Notes: a model not told the origin generated them from the sequence alone. A DNA stretch of 64,000 nucleotides from Streptomyces rimosus subsp. rimosus (GCF_000720725.1 NZ_JOCQ01000010.1:177914-241913); one strand, 5' to 3'; positions 49,303 through 58,696 are shown, counted from the stretch's first letter. Numbers and translations are program-made.

Positions 49303-52300
49303 TCAGGTACGGCGCCGACGGACCGCCACCGCCCCGCAGCCGAGCGCCGCTGCCGCCGCCACGGCCGCACCGGTGATCATCCACGCGTCACGGGCGCGCA
49401 CCCCGGGCCGGGGGACCTTTCGTTCGGGATGGTGGGCGGGCGCGGCGCCGTCCAGGCCGAGGGCCAGCACCTCGGCCAGATGCAAGGCCCGCCGCCCGGT
49501 GCCGGACTGCTCGATCTGGGTGCGGCAGCTGAAGCCGTCGGAGATGACCAGGGCGCTGGGGGCTGTGTCGCGTACGGCGGGCAGGACGCCCTGTTCGGCG
49601 ACGGCCATGGACACGTCATAGTGGTCCTTCTCGAAGCCGAAGTTGCCGGCCAGGCCGCAGCAGCCCTCGTCCAGCACGTCGGCGTCGATCCCGGCGCGGC
49701 GCATCAGCTCCCGGTCGGGGTCGGTCTTCATGACGGCGTGCTGGTGACAGTGCGTCTGTACGGTGGCGGCGCGGGCCAGCTGGGGCGGCTGCCATTCGGA
49801 GGCGCGCCGTACCAGCAGTTCGGCGAAGGTGTGGAACTGGTCGGCCAGGCGCTGCACGTCGGTGTCGTGCGGCAGCAGTTCGGGGGCGTCGGCGCGGAAG
49901 ACGGCGGTGCACGACGGTTCCAGGCCGACGACCGGCGTACCGGCTTCGAGCCACGGCCGCAGGATCCGGGTGGTGCGGTGCAGGGTGCGTTTGGCCGTGT
50001 CCAGCTGTCCGGTGGAGATCCAGGTCAGCCCGCAGCACACGGCTTCGGTGGGCACCGTCACCCGGAACCCGGCGTCCTCCAGGACGCGGACGGCCGACCG
50101 GGCGATGTTCGGGTGGAAGTACGTGCTGAAGGTGTCCGGCCACAGCACGACGGTGCGGGGGTCGGCGGGGTCGGGTTCGGGCCGGTCCTGCGCGCGCCAC
50201 CACTGGAGGAAGGACTGTTCGGCGAAGACGGGCGCCGCGCGTCGTGTGGCGACACCGGCCAGGCGCTTGCCGAGGTTGCCGATCACGGGTGCGTGCAGGG
50301 CCGCGTTGGCCAGCCGGGGCGCGGCGCGGGAAGCCAGGGCCCACAGCGGCAGCCAGCCCAGCGCGTAGTGCGCGGCCGGGCGCAGCCGCCCCCTGTAGTG
50401 GTGGGCGAGGAATTCGGCCTTGTAGGTGGCCATGTCCACGCCGGTCGGGCAGTCGGACTTGCAGCCCTTGCAGGCCAGGCAGAGGTCGAGGGCGTCCTTG
50501 ACCTCGGTGCTGCGCCAGCCGTCGGTCACTGCCGAGTCCGCGTGGCCGTCGAGCATTTCGAACAGCAGCCGGGCGCGGCCGCGGGTGGAGTGCTCCTCCT
50601 CGCCGGTGGCGCGGTACGAGGGGCACATCACGCCGCCGCGGTGGCTGCGGCAGTTGCCGATGCCGACGCAGCGCAGCACGGCGCGGGTGAAGTCGTGGTC
50701 GTCCTCCGGGTAGCCGAAGTGGGTCTCGCCGTACGTGGGCCGCCAGTGCGAGCCCAGTCGCAGGTTCTCGTCGACGCGGTAGGGGCTCGTCACCTTGCCG
50801 GGGTTCATCCGGTTGTCCGGGTCGAAGAGGGCCTTCAGCTCGCCGAAGGCGCGTACCAGCCGGTCGCCGAACATGACCGGCAGCAGCTCGGCGCGGGACT
50901 GTCCGTCGCCGTGCTCGCCGGAGAGGGACCCGCCGTAGGAGGTGACGAGTTCGGCGGCCCGGAAGAGGAAGTCGCGGAAGTCCCGGATGCCGTCGGCGGA
51001 GGTCAGCCCGAAGGGGATACGGGTGTGGACGCAGCCCTGGCCGAAGTGGCCGTAGAGGGTGGCGTGTTCGTAGCCGTACTCGCGCAGGAGGGAGGTGAGG
51101 TCGCGCAGGTAATCGCCCAGCCGCTCGGGCGGTGCGGCGGAGTCCTCCCAGCCCTCCCAGGTGTCGCGCCCGTCCGGCGGGCGGGCGGTGACGCCGAGCC
51201 CCGCCTCGCGGGCCCGGAGCATCTTCTGCTCGCGCTTCGGGTTGTCGGAGAAAGCCACGCTGTCGTCGTCCTCGCCGCGGCCCATCGCCTTCAGCAGGCC
51301 GTGCGCCTGCCGGTCGACCTGCTCGCGGGAGTCCCCGGCGAACTGGATCAGCAGCCAGCTCTCCCCGGCGGGGAGGTTGTCGAGGGAGTCGGTGTGGGCG
51401 TTCTCCTCGCGCATGAGCTGGGCCATCCGGCCGTCCAGGGCTTCGAGTTGGCTGGGCTCGCAGTGCTGGAGGGCCTTCGGTACGTCGTCGGCGGCGGAGG
51501 CGATGTCCGGGTAGCCGATCACGAGCAGCGCCTCGTACTCGGGGACCGGCACCAGCTCCAGTTCCGCGCGCAGCACGGTGACGAGGGTGCCCTCGCTGCC
51601 GACGAGGGCGCGGGCGAGGTCGAAGCCGTTCTCCGGCAGGAGCGAGTCGAGGTTGTAGCCGGAGACGCGGCGCGGGATGCGCGGGTAGCCGCGGCGGATC
51701 TCGGCGAGGTTGCGGTCGGCCAGGTCGCGCAGGCCGCGGTAGATCTCGGCCCGGCGCCCGCCCTCGGCGACGATCCGCTCGTACTCCTCGTCCGGGGTCG
51801 GGCCGGCCCAGAAGCGGGCGCCGTCGTAGGTGAGGACCTCCAGCCGCCGCACGTTGTCGACCGTCTTGCCGTACGCCTGCGCCGACGCGCCGCAGGAGTT
51901 GTTGCCGACCATGCCGCCCAGCGAGCAGTGGCTGTGCGTCGAGGGCTTCGGTCCGAACTGCAGGCCGTACTCGGCCAGTTGGCGGTTGAGTTCGTCCAGG
52001 ACGATGCCGGGCTCGACGACGCAGGTACGCGCCCCAGGATCGACCGAGACCAGGCCGTGGCAGTACTTGGTCCAGTCGATCACCACGGCGGCGTTGGTGC
52101 ACTGCCCGGCCAGGCTCGTACCGCCGCCACGGGAGAGCACCGGCACGCCGTGTTCGGCGCAGACCGCGACGGCCGCGGCGGCCGCGTCCACGGTGCGCGG
52201 TACGACCACGCCGATGGGCACCTGGCGGTAGTTCGACCCGTCGGTCGCGTACGCGCCGCGGCTGCCGGCGTCGAAGCGGACCTCGCCGTCCACGCGCCGG

Positions 52301-52401
52301 CGCAGCGCGGCCTCCAGCCCGGCCGGGTCCGCGCCGCTGTCCCGGTGCTCCGTGCCACCCGGCGCGAGCGTGCGGCGGCCTGCGTCCGGTCCCTTGTCCA
52401 C
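49303..52401 (-). CDS. Giant FAD-linked oxidase with 4Fe-4S domain (D-2-hydroxyacid dehydrogenase type)
   Basis: A 1032-residue fusion. Residues about 50-560 are a FAD-binding PCMH oxidase (GVVVPRTVDAAAAAVAV, VPVLSRGGGTSLAGQC, the KVTSPYRVDENLRLG segment, and EHGDGQSRAELLPVMFG). Residues about 640-720 are a ferredoxin-like 4Fe-4S domain (CLACKGCKSDCPTGVD). The C-terminal part has cysteine-rich CCG domains (EAVCCGLTWISTGQLDTA, DEGCCGLAGNFGFEKDHYD). This layout matches D-lactate/glycolate-type dehydrogenases. A single C-terminal transmembrane helix (MITGAAVAAAAALGCGA) with a basic tail would tether it to the membrane. GTG 52401 follows AGGAGG seven bases upstream. No co-transcribed partner is visible. 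Confidence 0.9.
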   Translation of the reverse strand: MDKGPDAGRRTLAPGGTEHRDSGADPAGLEAALRRRVDGEVRFDAGSRGAYATDGSNYRQVPIGVVVPRTVDAAAAAVAVCAEHGVPVLSRGGGTSLAGQCTNAAVVIDWTKYCHGLVSVDPGARTCVVEPGIVLDELNRQLAEYGLQFGPKPSTHSHCSLGGMVGNNSCGASAQAYGKTVDNVRRLEVLTYDGARFWAGPTPDEEYERIVAEGGRRAEIYRGLRDLADRNLAEIRRGYPRIPRRVSGYNLDSLLPENGFDLARALVGSEGTLVTVLRAELELVPVPEYEALLVIGYPDIASAADDVPKALQHCEPSQLEALDGRMAQLMREENAHTDSLDNLPAGESWLLIQFAGDSREQVDRQAHGLLKAMGRGEDDDSVAFSDNPKREQKMLRAREAGLGVTARPPDGRDTWEGWEDSAAPPERLGDYLRDLTSLLREYGYEHATLYGHFGQGCVHTRIPFGLTSADGIRDFRDFLFRAAELVTSYGGSLSGEHGDGQSRAELLPVMFGDRLVRAFGELKALFDPDNRMNPGKVTSPYRVDENLRLGSHWRPTYGETHFGYPEDDHDFTRAVLRCVGIGNCRSHRGGVMCPSYRATGEEEHSTRGRARLLFEMLDGHADSAVTDGWRSTEVKDALDLCLACKGCKSDCPTGVDMATYKAEFLAHHYRGRLRPAAHYALGWLPLWALASRAAPRLANAALHAPVIGNLGKRLAGVATRRAAPVFAEQSFLQWWRAQDRPEPDPADPRTVVLWPDTFSTYFHPNIARSAVRVLEDAGFRVTVPTEAVCCGLTWISTGQLDTAKRTLHRTTRILRPWLEAGTPVVGLEPSCTAVFRADAPELLPHDTDVQRLADQFHTFAELLVRRASEWQPPQLARAATVQTHCHQHAVMKTDPDRELMRRAGIDADVLDEGCCGLAGNFGFEKDHYDVSMAVAEQGVLPAVRDTAPSALVISDGFSCRTQIEQSGTGRRALHLAEVLALGLDGAAPAHHPERKVPRPGVRARDAWMITGAAVAAAAALGCGAVAVRRRRT

Positions 52402-52566
52402 GAGGTGTCCTCCTGCTTCCTGACGTCCGACGGCGGCTCCCTCGCCGGATTCCGCTTACCACCGGGTACCGCGCCACGCGCGCTCTACCCTCTTTGCCGC
52501 ATCTGTTCCGTTCTCCCGGCAGCCGTTACGCCGTTCGGCGGACGGGCGCGCCCGGGCGGGGCCCGG

Positions 52567-54321
52567 TCAGTCGGCGTCCGGCCCGTTCAGGCAGGCGCCC
52601 GCTTCGAGCAGCAGGGCGTGTACGAACGCCTGGGGCAGGTTGCCGCGCAGCTGGCGCTGCTCCACGTCGTACTCCTCGGCGAACAGCCCCGGCGTACCGC
52701 AGGCGCTGCGGGTCCGTTCGAACCAGCGGAAGGCCCCGACCCGGTCGCCCCCGGCATGCGCGGCCAGCGCCATCATGAACCCGCAGAGCAGGAAGGCGCC
52801 CTCGGCCTCGCCCAGCGGCCGGTCGTCATGGCGGAACCGGTAGAGGTACCCGTCGTGGGCCAGCCGCTCCTCGATGAAGCGCCGGGTGCGGTGCGTACTG
52901 GGGTCGTCCGGGCGCAGGCAGCCGCGGGCCATCGGCAGCAGCAGGGCACCCTCGGCCCCCGCGTCGTCCTCCGCGCGCAGCCATACGCCGTCGGACCGCA
53001 GGCAGCGCCGCCGCGTCTCCGCTTCGACGGTGTCGGCCAGCTCGCTCCGGCTTCGCGCCGCCGGGCCCGGGACGCTGCGGGCCAGGGCGCGCAGCCCGGC
53101 CACGATGCTCAGCCGGGAATGCGTCCACCAGCGCTCCTCCAGCTCCCAGATTCCGGCGTCCGCCTGCTGCCAGTGCTGCTCGACGCACCGCACCGCCACC
53201 TCGGCCGCCTTCTGCCCGTCCCGGTCCAGCCGGTCGTGCCGGGCCGCCGCCGCGAACAGTTGCAGCGCTTCTCCGTACGTGTCGAGCTGGAACTGCCGGC
53301 CCGCGCGGTTGCCGACGAAGTCGCTGCCACCCGGATAGCCGACCAGGGGCAGCGGGCGTTCCTCGGCGACCGGGGCGCCGTCCACCGTGTAGGCGGGCCG
53401 AAGCCGGTCCCCGTCCTCCAGCAGCCGCGCGCTCACGAACCGTACGGCCTGATCCAGCAGCGGGTACGGGCCGTGGGCCGCCACCGCGAGCCCGGCGTAA
53501 CACTGGTCGCGGATCCAGGTGTAGCGGTAGTCGTAGTTGCGGCCGGCCTCGGCGCGCTCGGGCAGGGAGGTGGTGGCCGCCGCGACCATGCCGCCGGCGC
53601 TGCTGGTCAGCCCGTGCAGGACGGCGTAGGCGTGGCGGGCGTCGCGGGGCGCGGCGGTGTCGAGGCAGCGGGGTACGGCGTCGCGCCACGCCGCTTCCGT
53701 CTCCCGCCACAGCCGCCGCGGCTCCGGCACGGTGTCCGGCGGCCGTCGGCCCAGGTACAGGACCAGGTCGCGCTCCTGCCCTTCCGGAACGGTGAAGGCG
53801 GCCTGCCGACCGCCGCCGGGCCTGCGTGCGAGGGCCGCCCCGCCGAACCACAGGTGCAGGCCGCAGCCCTGAGCGGTGTGGCCGTCCGGCGTGTCGCGGC
53901 CCTCCGACATGACGCCGGCGCCGAACTCGGGCCGTGGGTCGAGCACGAGGTGGACGCGGGCGTCGCCCCGCACGGCACGCACCTGGCGCAGCAGCACCAG
54001 GCCGTCGCGGGCGGCGGGCAGGGCCAGGGCTTCCCGGCATTCGATGACGGCCTCGTCGGTGACCCAGCGGCTGACGTGGATGAGCGTGCCGTCCTCGTAG
54101 TGGCCGCCGCGCACCCGCCAGGCGCTTCGCGGCCGTACGGTGTAGTGACCCGGCCCGCCGATCAGCGCGGCGAAGACCGCGTCGTCGTGCCAGCGCGGCG
54201 CGCACAGCCACACCACCTCGCCCTGCGGGCCGACGACCGCGCCCCGTTCGCCGTCGCCGAGGAACGCGTAGTCCCGCAGGACGGCGGGGGCGGGCACGGC
54301 CGCGGAGAGCAGGTCTTCCAT
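52567..54321 (-). CDS. GH15 glucoamylase/trehalase-like enzyme
   Basis: A 584-residue glycoside hydrolase 15 protein. It has the N-terminal beta-domain (FLGDGERGAVVGPQGEVVWLCAPRW) and a catalytic alpha/alpha barrel (about 260-575). Catalytic glutamates fit IWELEERWWTHSRL (general acid) and YDVEQRQLRGNLPQAFVHA. NYDYRYTWIRDQCYAGLAV is the substrate-binding loop. It lacks a signal peptide, so it acts inside the cell, as do trehalases of this group. ATG 54321 was chosen because AAAGGCGGAG directly precedes it and the fold starts about 15 residues in. It is transcribed away from the ABC transporter pair. Confidence 0.88.
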   Translation of the reverse strand: MEDLLSAAVPAPAVLRDYAFLGDGERGAVVGPQGEVVWLCAPRWHDDAVFAALIGGPGHYTVRPRSAWRVRGGHYEDGTLIHVSRWVTDEAVIECREALALPAARDGLVLLRQVRAVRGDARVHLVLDPRPEFGAGVMSEGRDTPDGHTAQGCGLHLWFGGAALARRPGGGRQAAFTVPEGQERDLVLYLGRRPPDTVPEPRRLWRETEAAWRDAVPRCLDTAAPRDARHAYAVLHGLTSSAGGMVAAATTSLPERAEAGRNYDYRYTWIRDQCYAGLAVAAHGPYPLLDQAVRFVSARLLEDGDRLRPAYTVDGAPVAEERPLPLVGYPGGSDFVGNRAGRQFQLDTYGEALQLFAAAARHDRLDRDGQKAAEVAVRCVEQHWQQADAGIWELEERWWTHSRLSIVAGLRALARSVPGPAARSRSELADTVEAETRRRCLRSDGVWLRAEDDAGAEGALLLPMARGCLRPDDPSTHRTRRFIEERLAHDGYLYRFRHDDRPLGEAEGAFLLCGFMMALAAHAGGDRVGAFRWFERTRSACGTPGLFAEEYDVEQRQLRGNLPQAFVHALLLEAGACLNGPDAD

Positions 54322-54599
54322 CTCCGCCTTTCGTCCGGTGCGCACGGCCGGGGCCCGGCCCCGGCTCTCGTCCGTTCCGTACGCGTACCGCACGCATACG
54401 GACGCCACACCAGTACCCCGTGGCAGGCGCAACATGACCACCGGCCGCCCGAACGCCTCGCTTGCAGCCCTTCACACGCCCTGTTAACTTCTGCTGCGAC
54501 ATCTCACCGTAGGGTTCCGCCCTCGCCATTCAGCCTCCCCGTGTCCGGTGACACCGGGAAGGTGGGAGTCACACCGAACAGTGACAAGGGTGTGCGGCG

Positions 54600-55631
54600 A
54601 TGGCTGCGCTGCGGCGTGCGGAAACGGCTCTGGAAGCCGTTGATCTGATCAAGACCTACTCCACAGGCAGGAACAAACCCCCGGTCAGGGCGTTGCGGGG
54701 GCTGAGCTTCCATGCCGCGCGAGGGACCGTGTTCGGGCTGCTCGGCCCGAACGGGGCAGGCAAATCGACCACGGTGAAGATCCTCTCCACCCTGTCGGCC
54801 GCCGACCGCGGATCGGCGCGGGTCGCCGGGATCGACGTGGCGGCGCAGCCGGACCGGGTGCGCCGGACGATCGGGGTGGTGGCCCAGCGGCCCGGCACCG
54901 ACCCGATGGCGACCGCGGCCGAGAACCTGCTGCTCGCGGGCCGCCTCCACGGCATGTCCCGCCGCGACGCCAGGGCCCGCGCCGGTGAACTCGTCGACCG
55001 GTTCGGGCTGACCGACGCCGCGCACCGGCTCGTCCGTACGTACTCCGGGGGCATGGCGCGCAAGCTGGATGTGGCACTGGGGCTGATGCACCGCCCGCAG
55101 GTGCTCTTCCTGGACGAGCCGACGACGGGGCTGGACCCGCAGGCGCGGAGCGAGATGTGGGACGAGATCGCCCGGCTGGCCGCGGACGAGCGGATGACGG
55201 TGCTGCTCACCACGCACTACCTGGACGAGGCCGACCGGCTCGCCGACCGCATCGCCATCGTCGACCACGGCACCGTCGTCGCCGCGGGCACTCCCGAGGA
55301 GCTGAAGAGCGGTCTGCGCGGCGACGCGGTGCTGGTCGAGCTCGCCGGGGCCGAGCCCAGGGCGCGGGCGGTGCTGGAGCGGGTGCCGGTGCTGCGCGAC
55401 ATCACCATGGACGGGTGTACGGTCCGGGGCCGCACCGACGACGGCGCCAGGGCGCTGCCGGCCGTACTGGCCGCACTCGACGAAGCGGGGATCGCCGTGG
55501 CCTCCGCGACGCTCGCCCGCCCTTCGCTCGACGATGTCTATCTCCGGCACGCCGGCCGCGGTTTCGAAGCGGCCGGCGATGAGGCTCCGAAGGGCCTGGA
55601 GGCGACGCGGAACCCGGAGGCGGCGAAGTGA
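54600..55631 (+). CDS. ABC transporter ATP-binding protein (DrrA-like)
   Basis: A 343-residue ATPase. Walker A is GLLGPNGAGKSTTVKILSTL near 45-62, the signature is TYSGGMARKLDVALGLMHRP near 140, Walker B is VLFLDEPTTGLDPQA, and the H-loop follows at TTHYLDEADRLADRI. The DrrA-type C-terminal extension (about 240-343) is present. It drives export of a drug or lipid together with the permease. AAGGG lies before ATG 54600, and the stop overlaps the permease GTG by 4 bp. A GTCAC-N8-GTGAC inverted repeat at 54568-54585 just upstream may be a regulator site. No regulator is adjacent. Confidence 0.92.
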   Translation: MAALRRAETALEAVDLIKTYSTGRNKPPVRALRGLSFHAARGTVFGLLGPNGAGKSTTVKILSTLSAADRGSARVAGIDVAAQPDRVRRTIGVVAQRPGTDPMATAAENLLLAGRLHGMSRRDARARAGELVDRFGLTDAAHRLVRTYSGGMARKLDVALGLMHRPQVLFLDEPTTGLDPQARSEMWDEIARLAADERMTVLLTTHYLDEADRLADRIAIVDHGTVVAAGTPEELKSGLRGDAVLVELAGAEPRARAVLERVPVLRDITMDGCTVRGRTDDGARALPAVLAALDEAGIAVASATLARPSLDDVYLRHAGRGFEAAGDEAPKGLEATRNPEAAK

Positions 55632-56446
55632 CCACCACACACGCGACCTCCGCCGGCACGCGTCCGCTGACGGTCCTCGTCCACACCGCCCTGCTCACCG
55701 GCCGCCTGCAGCGCACGCTGTGGCGGATGCCCACCTTCCTGGTCATCGGGCTCGTCCAGCCGGTGATCTGGCTGCTGCTGTTCGGGCAACTCTTCCGCGC
55801 GGTCGCGGACCTGCCCGGATTCGCGTCCGGCAGCGGCGGGTTCCTGGAATTCCTCACCCCGGGCGTGGTGATGATGACCGCGATGTTCGCGAGCGCCTGG
55901 GCGGGGACGGCCTACCTCCAGGACATCGACCGCGGGGTGCTGGACCGGCTGCTCGCCTCGCCCGCCGGCCGCGGCGCGATGGTGTGCGCCACCCTCGTCC
56001 ACCAGGCGGTCCAGACCGTCGTCCAGAGCCTGGCCGTCGTGGGCATCGCGCTGCTCGCCGGTGCCCGCTTCCCCGGCGGCGTCGCCGGCGTGGGCGTCAC
56101 CGTCCTCGCCGCGGTCCTGCTGGCGCTGGTCTTCTCGGCCCTGTCCGACGCCGTCGCCCTGCTGACCCGGCAGCAGGCCACGCTGATCGCGATCTCCCAG
56201 TTCACCACGCTGCCGCTGATGTTCCTCAGCTCCGCCGTCATGGATCTGCGTCTCGCGCCGGGCTGGGTCGGGGCCGTCGCCGCGTACAACCCCGTGGAAT
56301 GGGCGGTCGTCGCGGCCCGGCAGGCGATGCTCGCCCAGGCCGGCCGGAGCGCGGTCCAGGGCCACCTGGCCCTGCTCGCGGCGGCGGTTCTCGTGATGGG
56401 ATTCCTGGCGACACGGGCGTTCCGGGCTTACCGGAAGTCCGCGTAA
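55628..56446 (+). CDS. ABC-2 type permease (DrrB-like)
   Basis: A 272-residue membrane protein with six helices. Helix 1 is MPTFLVIGLVQPVIWLLLFGQLFRAV near 40-65, and the central part has PGVVMMTAMFASAWAGTAYLQDIDRGVLDRLLASPAGRGAMV. The C-terminal segment ends AAAVLVMGFLATRAFRAYRKSA. This is the partner of the ATPase before it; the GTG overlaps its stop codon (GTGA). The substrate is unknown; the family exports antibiotics such as daunorubicin. A clean hairpin terminator follows directly after the TAA stop. Confidence 0.92.
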   Translation: MTTTHATSAGTRPLTVLVHTALLTGRLQRTLWRMPTFLVIGLVQPVIWLLLFGQLFRAVADLPGFASGSGGFLEFLTPGVVMMTAMFASAWAGTAYLQDIDRGVLDRLLASPAGRGAMVCATLVHQAVQTVVQSLAVVGIALLAGARFPGGVAGVGVTVLAAVLLALVFSALSDAVALLTRQQATLIAISQFTTLPLMFLSSAVMDLRLAPGWVGAVAAYNPVEWAVVAARQAMLAQAGRSAVQGHLALLAAAVLVMGFLATRAFRAYRKSA

Positions 56447-56466
56447 GGGAGGCTGCTCAGCCTCCC
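56447..56466 (+). terminator. Hairpin terminator after the ABC pair
   Basis: GGGAGGCT-GCTC-AGCCTCCC is an eight-base perfect stem with a four-base loop that starts on the base after the permease stop codon. No U-tract, as is usual in GC-rich actinobacteria. Confidence 0.8.
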
Positions 56467-56500
56467 CGTGCGGGAGCCGGACCGCCGACTCCGGCCCCCG

Positions 56501-56552
56501 CCGACCGCCTCGGGTACCGGCGGCCGCCGACCGCCTCGGGTACCGGCGGCCG
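56501..56552. repeat. Perfect 26-bp tandem duplication
   Basis: A 26-base unit that begins CCGACCGCCTCGGGTACC and ends GGCGGCCG occurs at 56501-56526 and again, unchanged, at 56527-56552. It is GC-rich and contains GGTACC. It lies beyond the ABC-pair terminator. Probably recent slippage or assembly duplication. Confidence 0.7.
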
Positions 56553-56573
56553 CCGCCATCCTGCCCTCACCGC

Positions 56574-56609
56574 GCGGTAGTTGAATTGCCCATCAGCGGT
56601 AGTTGAATT
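56574..56609. repeat. Pair of 14-bp direct repeats GCGGTAGTTGAATT
   Basis: GCGGTAGTTGAATT at 56574-56587 is repeated exactly at 56596-56609, 22 bases start to start (about two helical turns). The AT-rich half stands out in this genome, and helical phasing suggests protein binding. The nearest downstream gene is the GH18 protein, about 450 bp away; no regulator is adjacent. Confidence 0.55.
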
Positions 56610-56972
56610 ATCCCGTTCCCCTCCCCCGGCCACACCCACAGCGCTTTCGCCTTACCCGCACAGGTCCTTCCGGGAATTGGGCGGGCTCATTCGGACGCAT
56701 CCCGTCGCACCAATCTCCGCCCTCTCACCTCGGAGCCGTTACGGCCCGGTGGTGGCAGCGCATTCCGGATTCCGCACGGGCCGCGTACGGGCCTGCGATG
56801 AAGGCGGAGCGTCATCGGCGGCAGCGCCCACCGCCGCCCGTTTTCCCAGGCGGGACGGTGCCCGCCGGACGGCCGGACACCGTCCGTGCCCGTCCCGGCG
56901 GTCCGGCGGCGGCGTAATTCCACCGCCCCCGCGCGTTCTTCCGGCCGGTCCGCCACTGGCCGGATTCCGTGA

Positions 56973-57001
56973 TTGACGCCGGTATTTGCCGTGCCTAGGT
57001 T
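56973..57001 (+). promoter_or_regulatory. HrdB-type promoter of the GH18 gene
   Basis: TTGACG at 56973-56978 and TAGGTT at 56996-57001 are 17 bp apart, close to the vegetative consensus. A start near 57008 would leave an untranslated leader of about 50 bases before ATG 57061, which has AAGGGG as ribosome site. Confidence 0.7.
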
Positions 57002-57060
57002 CCCTGTCGCAACGGGGGGAGGAACACACCGGAACCGGACGTCGAAAACAAGGGGTGGAC

Positions 57061-58680
57061 ATGCCAAAGCAGTACGTCACACCGGAATGGGAATCCCCTG
57101 GCGAGTGGTACGGCACCATGAAGGCCACGGTCTGGAATTTCGAAAGCGAACCACTCGTCAACCCGGAGATCTCCTTCCGCGTGCAGTCGGACCAGAACGT
57201 CACCAACGTCTACGGGCTCGTCTGGCAGCGGCAGGGCAATGTCATCACCGGGCGCCTGGTGCCCGAGCGGCAGACCGTTGCGCCGCGGCGCGGCACGCAG
57301 GAGTTCCGGCTCGGCTTCTCCCGGTCCAAGCCGGGCCCCGGCCCGCTGCCGACCGACTTCAAGATCAACGGACAGCCGGCCGACGTACCGGACGACCTGA
57401 CGCCGCCGAGCACGCCGGGCAACGTGCACACGGACACCCTCGGCCCGACGCAGGTCACGCTCGCCTGGAACCCGTCCACCGACAACATCGGCGTGATGGG
57501 TTACGAGGTGGCGTACGGCGGCCCGCAGCCGCGACGGGTCAAGGACGAGACCGCGGTGCTCTCCGGACTCACCCCGACGACCAAGTACACGGTCCGGGTC
57601 ACGGCCGTCGACCTCGCGGGCAACCGCTCCGAGCCGTCGCAGCCGCTGGAGTTCACCACGACCGACAAGCTCCCGGACGGCGGCCCCTGGGACATGCCGC
57701 GCGCGCCGTACGTGGACTACATGGCCTGGCCGAACCCGAGCCTGCCCCAGTACGCCCAGGAATCCGGCGTGGACGGCTTCATGCTGGGCTTCATCGTCGC
57801 CAACAACAACAAGAAGCTGGCGTGGGCCGGGCAGGACGGCCCCGACTGGGAGGTCGACCGGAGCTCGTACGGCAAGAAGGACATCGAGCAGCTGGCCGCG
57901 ACCGGCGGCAGGGTCGCCTTCTCCTGCGGTGGCGCCTCCGGCCGGCCGCTGGAAGCCGTCGAGACGAGCGTCCCGAGGATCGTCGAGCAGTACGAGGCGT
58001 TCCTGCGCAACTACGGGGTGGCGCGCATCGACTTCGACTTCGAGGGCGACTTCCTGGCCGACGAGGCGGCGCACCTGCGGCACACGGCGGCGATCTCCCA
58101 GGTCCTCGTCAAGCGCCCCGGCCTCAAGGTCTCCTACACCCTCCCCGCCGACGCGCAGCCCGGTGAGGGCTCGGCGGGCTTCAGCCCGGTCGGCGTCAGG
58201 TTCCTGGCGAAGGTGGCCGCCGCCGGTATCGAGCCCGGCCTGGTCAACGGCATGCTCATGGAGTTCGGCCAGAGCGCGCCGCCCGACATGTACGAGTGCT
58301 GCGTCATCGGCCTGAAGGCCATGCACGGCCAGATCAGTTCGCTGTGGACCGCGTGGGACGCCGGGAAGGTCTGGCACCGTACGGGCGCCACACCGATGTT
58401 CGGCTGCAACATCAACAAGCGGGTCTTCACCCTGGACAACCAGCGCAGCCTGGTCGAGTTCGCCCACGAGCACCAGCTCGGCGCGCTGTCCGGCTGGGAC
58501 GCCACCCGCGACCACAACCAGGGCAACCCCGACGTCCAGCCGCCGTGCACCGTCGGCTGCGACGCGTGCGACACGTACCGCTGTACCTGCGTGGACCAGC
58601 GGCCGTTCGACTTCAGCAAGCTCATCGCCCTCTACAAGAACGGTGCCGCGCCGACCATCGGGACACAGACCGTGATGTAG
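57061..58680 (+). CDS. GH18-like protein with CBM-like and fibronectin III domains, no signal peptide
   Basis: A 539-residue protein. Residues about 1-95 resemble a cellulose-binding CBM2-type sandwich (EWESPGEWYGTMKATVWNFES, VWQRQGNVITGRLVP). Residues about 118-205 are a fibronectin type III domain (PSTPGNVHTDTLGPTQVTLAW, YEVAYGG, TVRVTAVDLAGNRSEPSQ). Residues about 215-535 are a GH18 barrel: RIDFDFEGDFLADEAAHL holds the DxxDxDxE-like motif, then YTLPADAQPGEGSAGFSPVG. There is no signal peptide at all, unlike most chitinases, so it may be secreted by a non-classical route or act inside the cell. Eight Cys cluster at the C-terminus (CTVGCDACDTYRCTC). It ends at a strong terminator. Confidence 0.85.
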   Translation: MPKQYVTPEWESPGEWYGTMKATVWNFESEPLVNPEISFRVQSDQNVTNVYGLVWQRQGNVITGRLVPERQTVAPRRGTQEFRLGFSRSKPGPGPLPTDFKINGQPADVPDDLTPPSTPGNVHTDTLGPTQVTLAWNPSTDNIGVMGYEVAYGGPQPRRVKDETAVLSGLTPTTKYTVRVTAVDLAGNRSEPSQPLEFTTTDKLPDGGPWDMPRAPYVDYMAWPNPSLPQYAQESGVDGFMLGFIVANNNKKLAWAGQDGPDWEVDRSSYGKKDIEQLAATGGRVAFSCGGASGRPLEAVETSVPRIVEQYEAFLRNYGVARIDFDFEGDFLADEAAHLRHTAAISQVLVKRPGLKVSYTLPADAQPGEGSAGFSPVGVRFLAKVAAAGIEPGLVNGMLMEFGQSAPPDMYECCVIGLKAMHGQISSLWTAWDAGKVWHRTGATPMFGCNINKRVFTLDNQRSLVEFAHEHQLGALSGWDATRDHNQGNPDVQPPCTVGCDACDTYRCTCVDQRPFDFSKLIALYKNGAAPTIGTQTVM

Positions 58681-58696
58681 CGGTCTCCGTCCACCA

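Larger units (their letters stand above)
56467..57060. other. 594-bp gap: repeats, then promoter of the GH18 gene
   Basis: No gene. Its right end holds a consensus promoter (56973-57001), its left end two direct repeats, and the middle (56610-56970) has only short frames without families. Composition falls in GC near the repeats. Confidence 0.5.

Noticed and set aside
49429..54648. A 1739-codon open frame on the plus strand
   Set aside because: It runs antisense to the FAD oxidase and GH15 genes, which have clear domains and codon use on the minus strand. Long antisense frames are expected in GC-rich DNA. Its translation has no recognisable motif.
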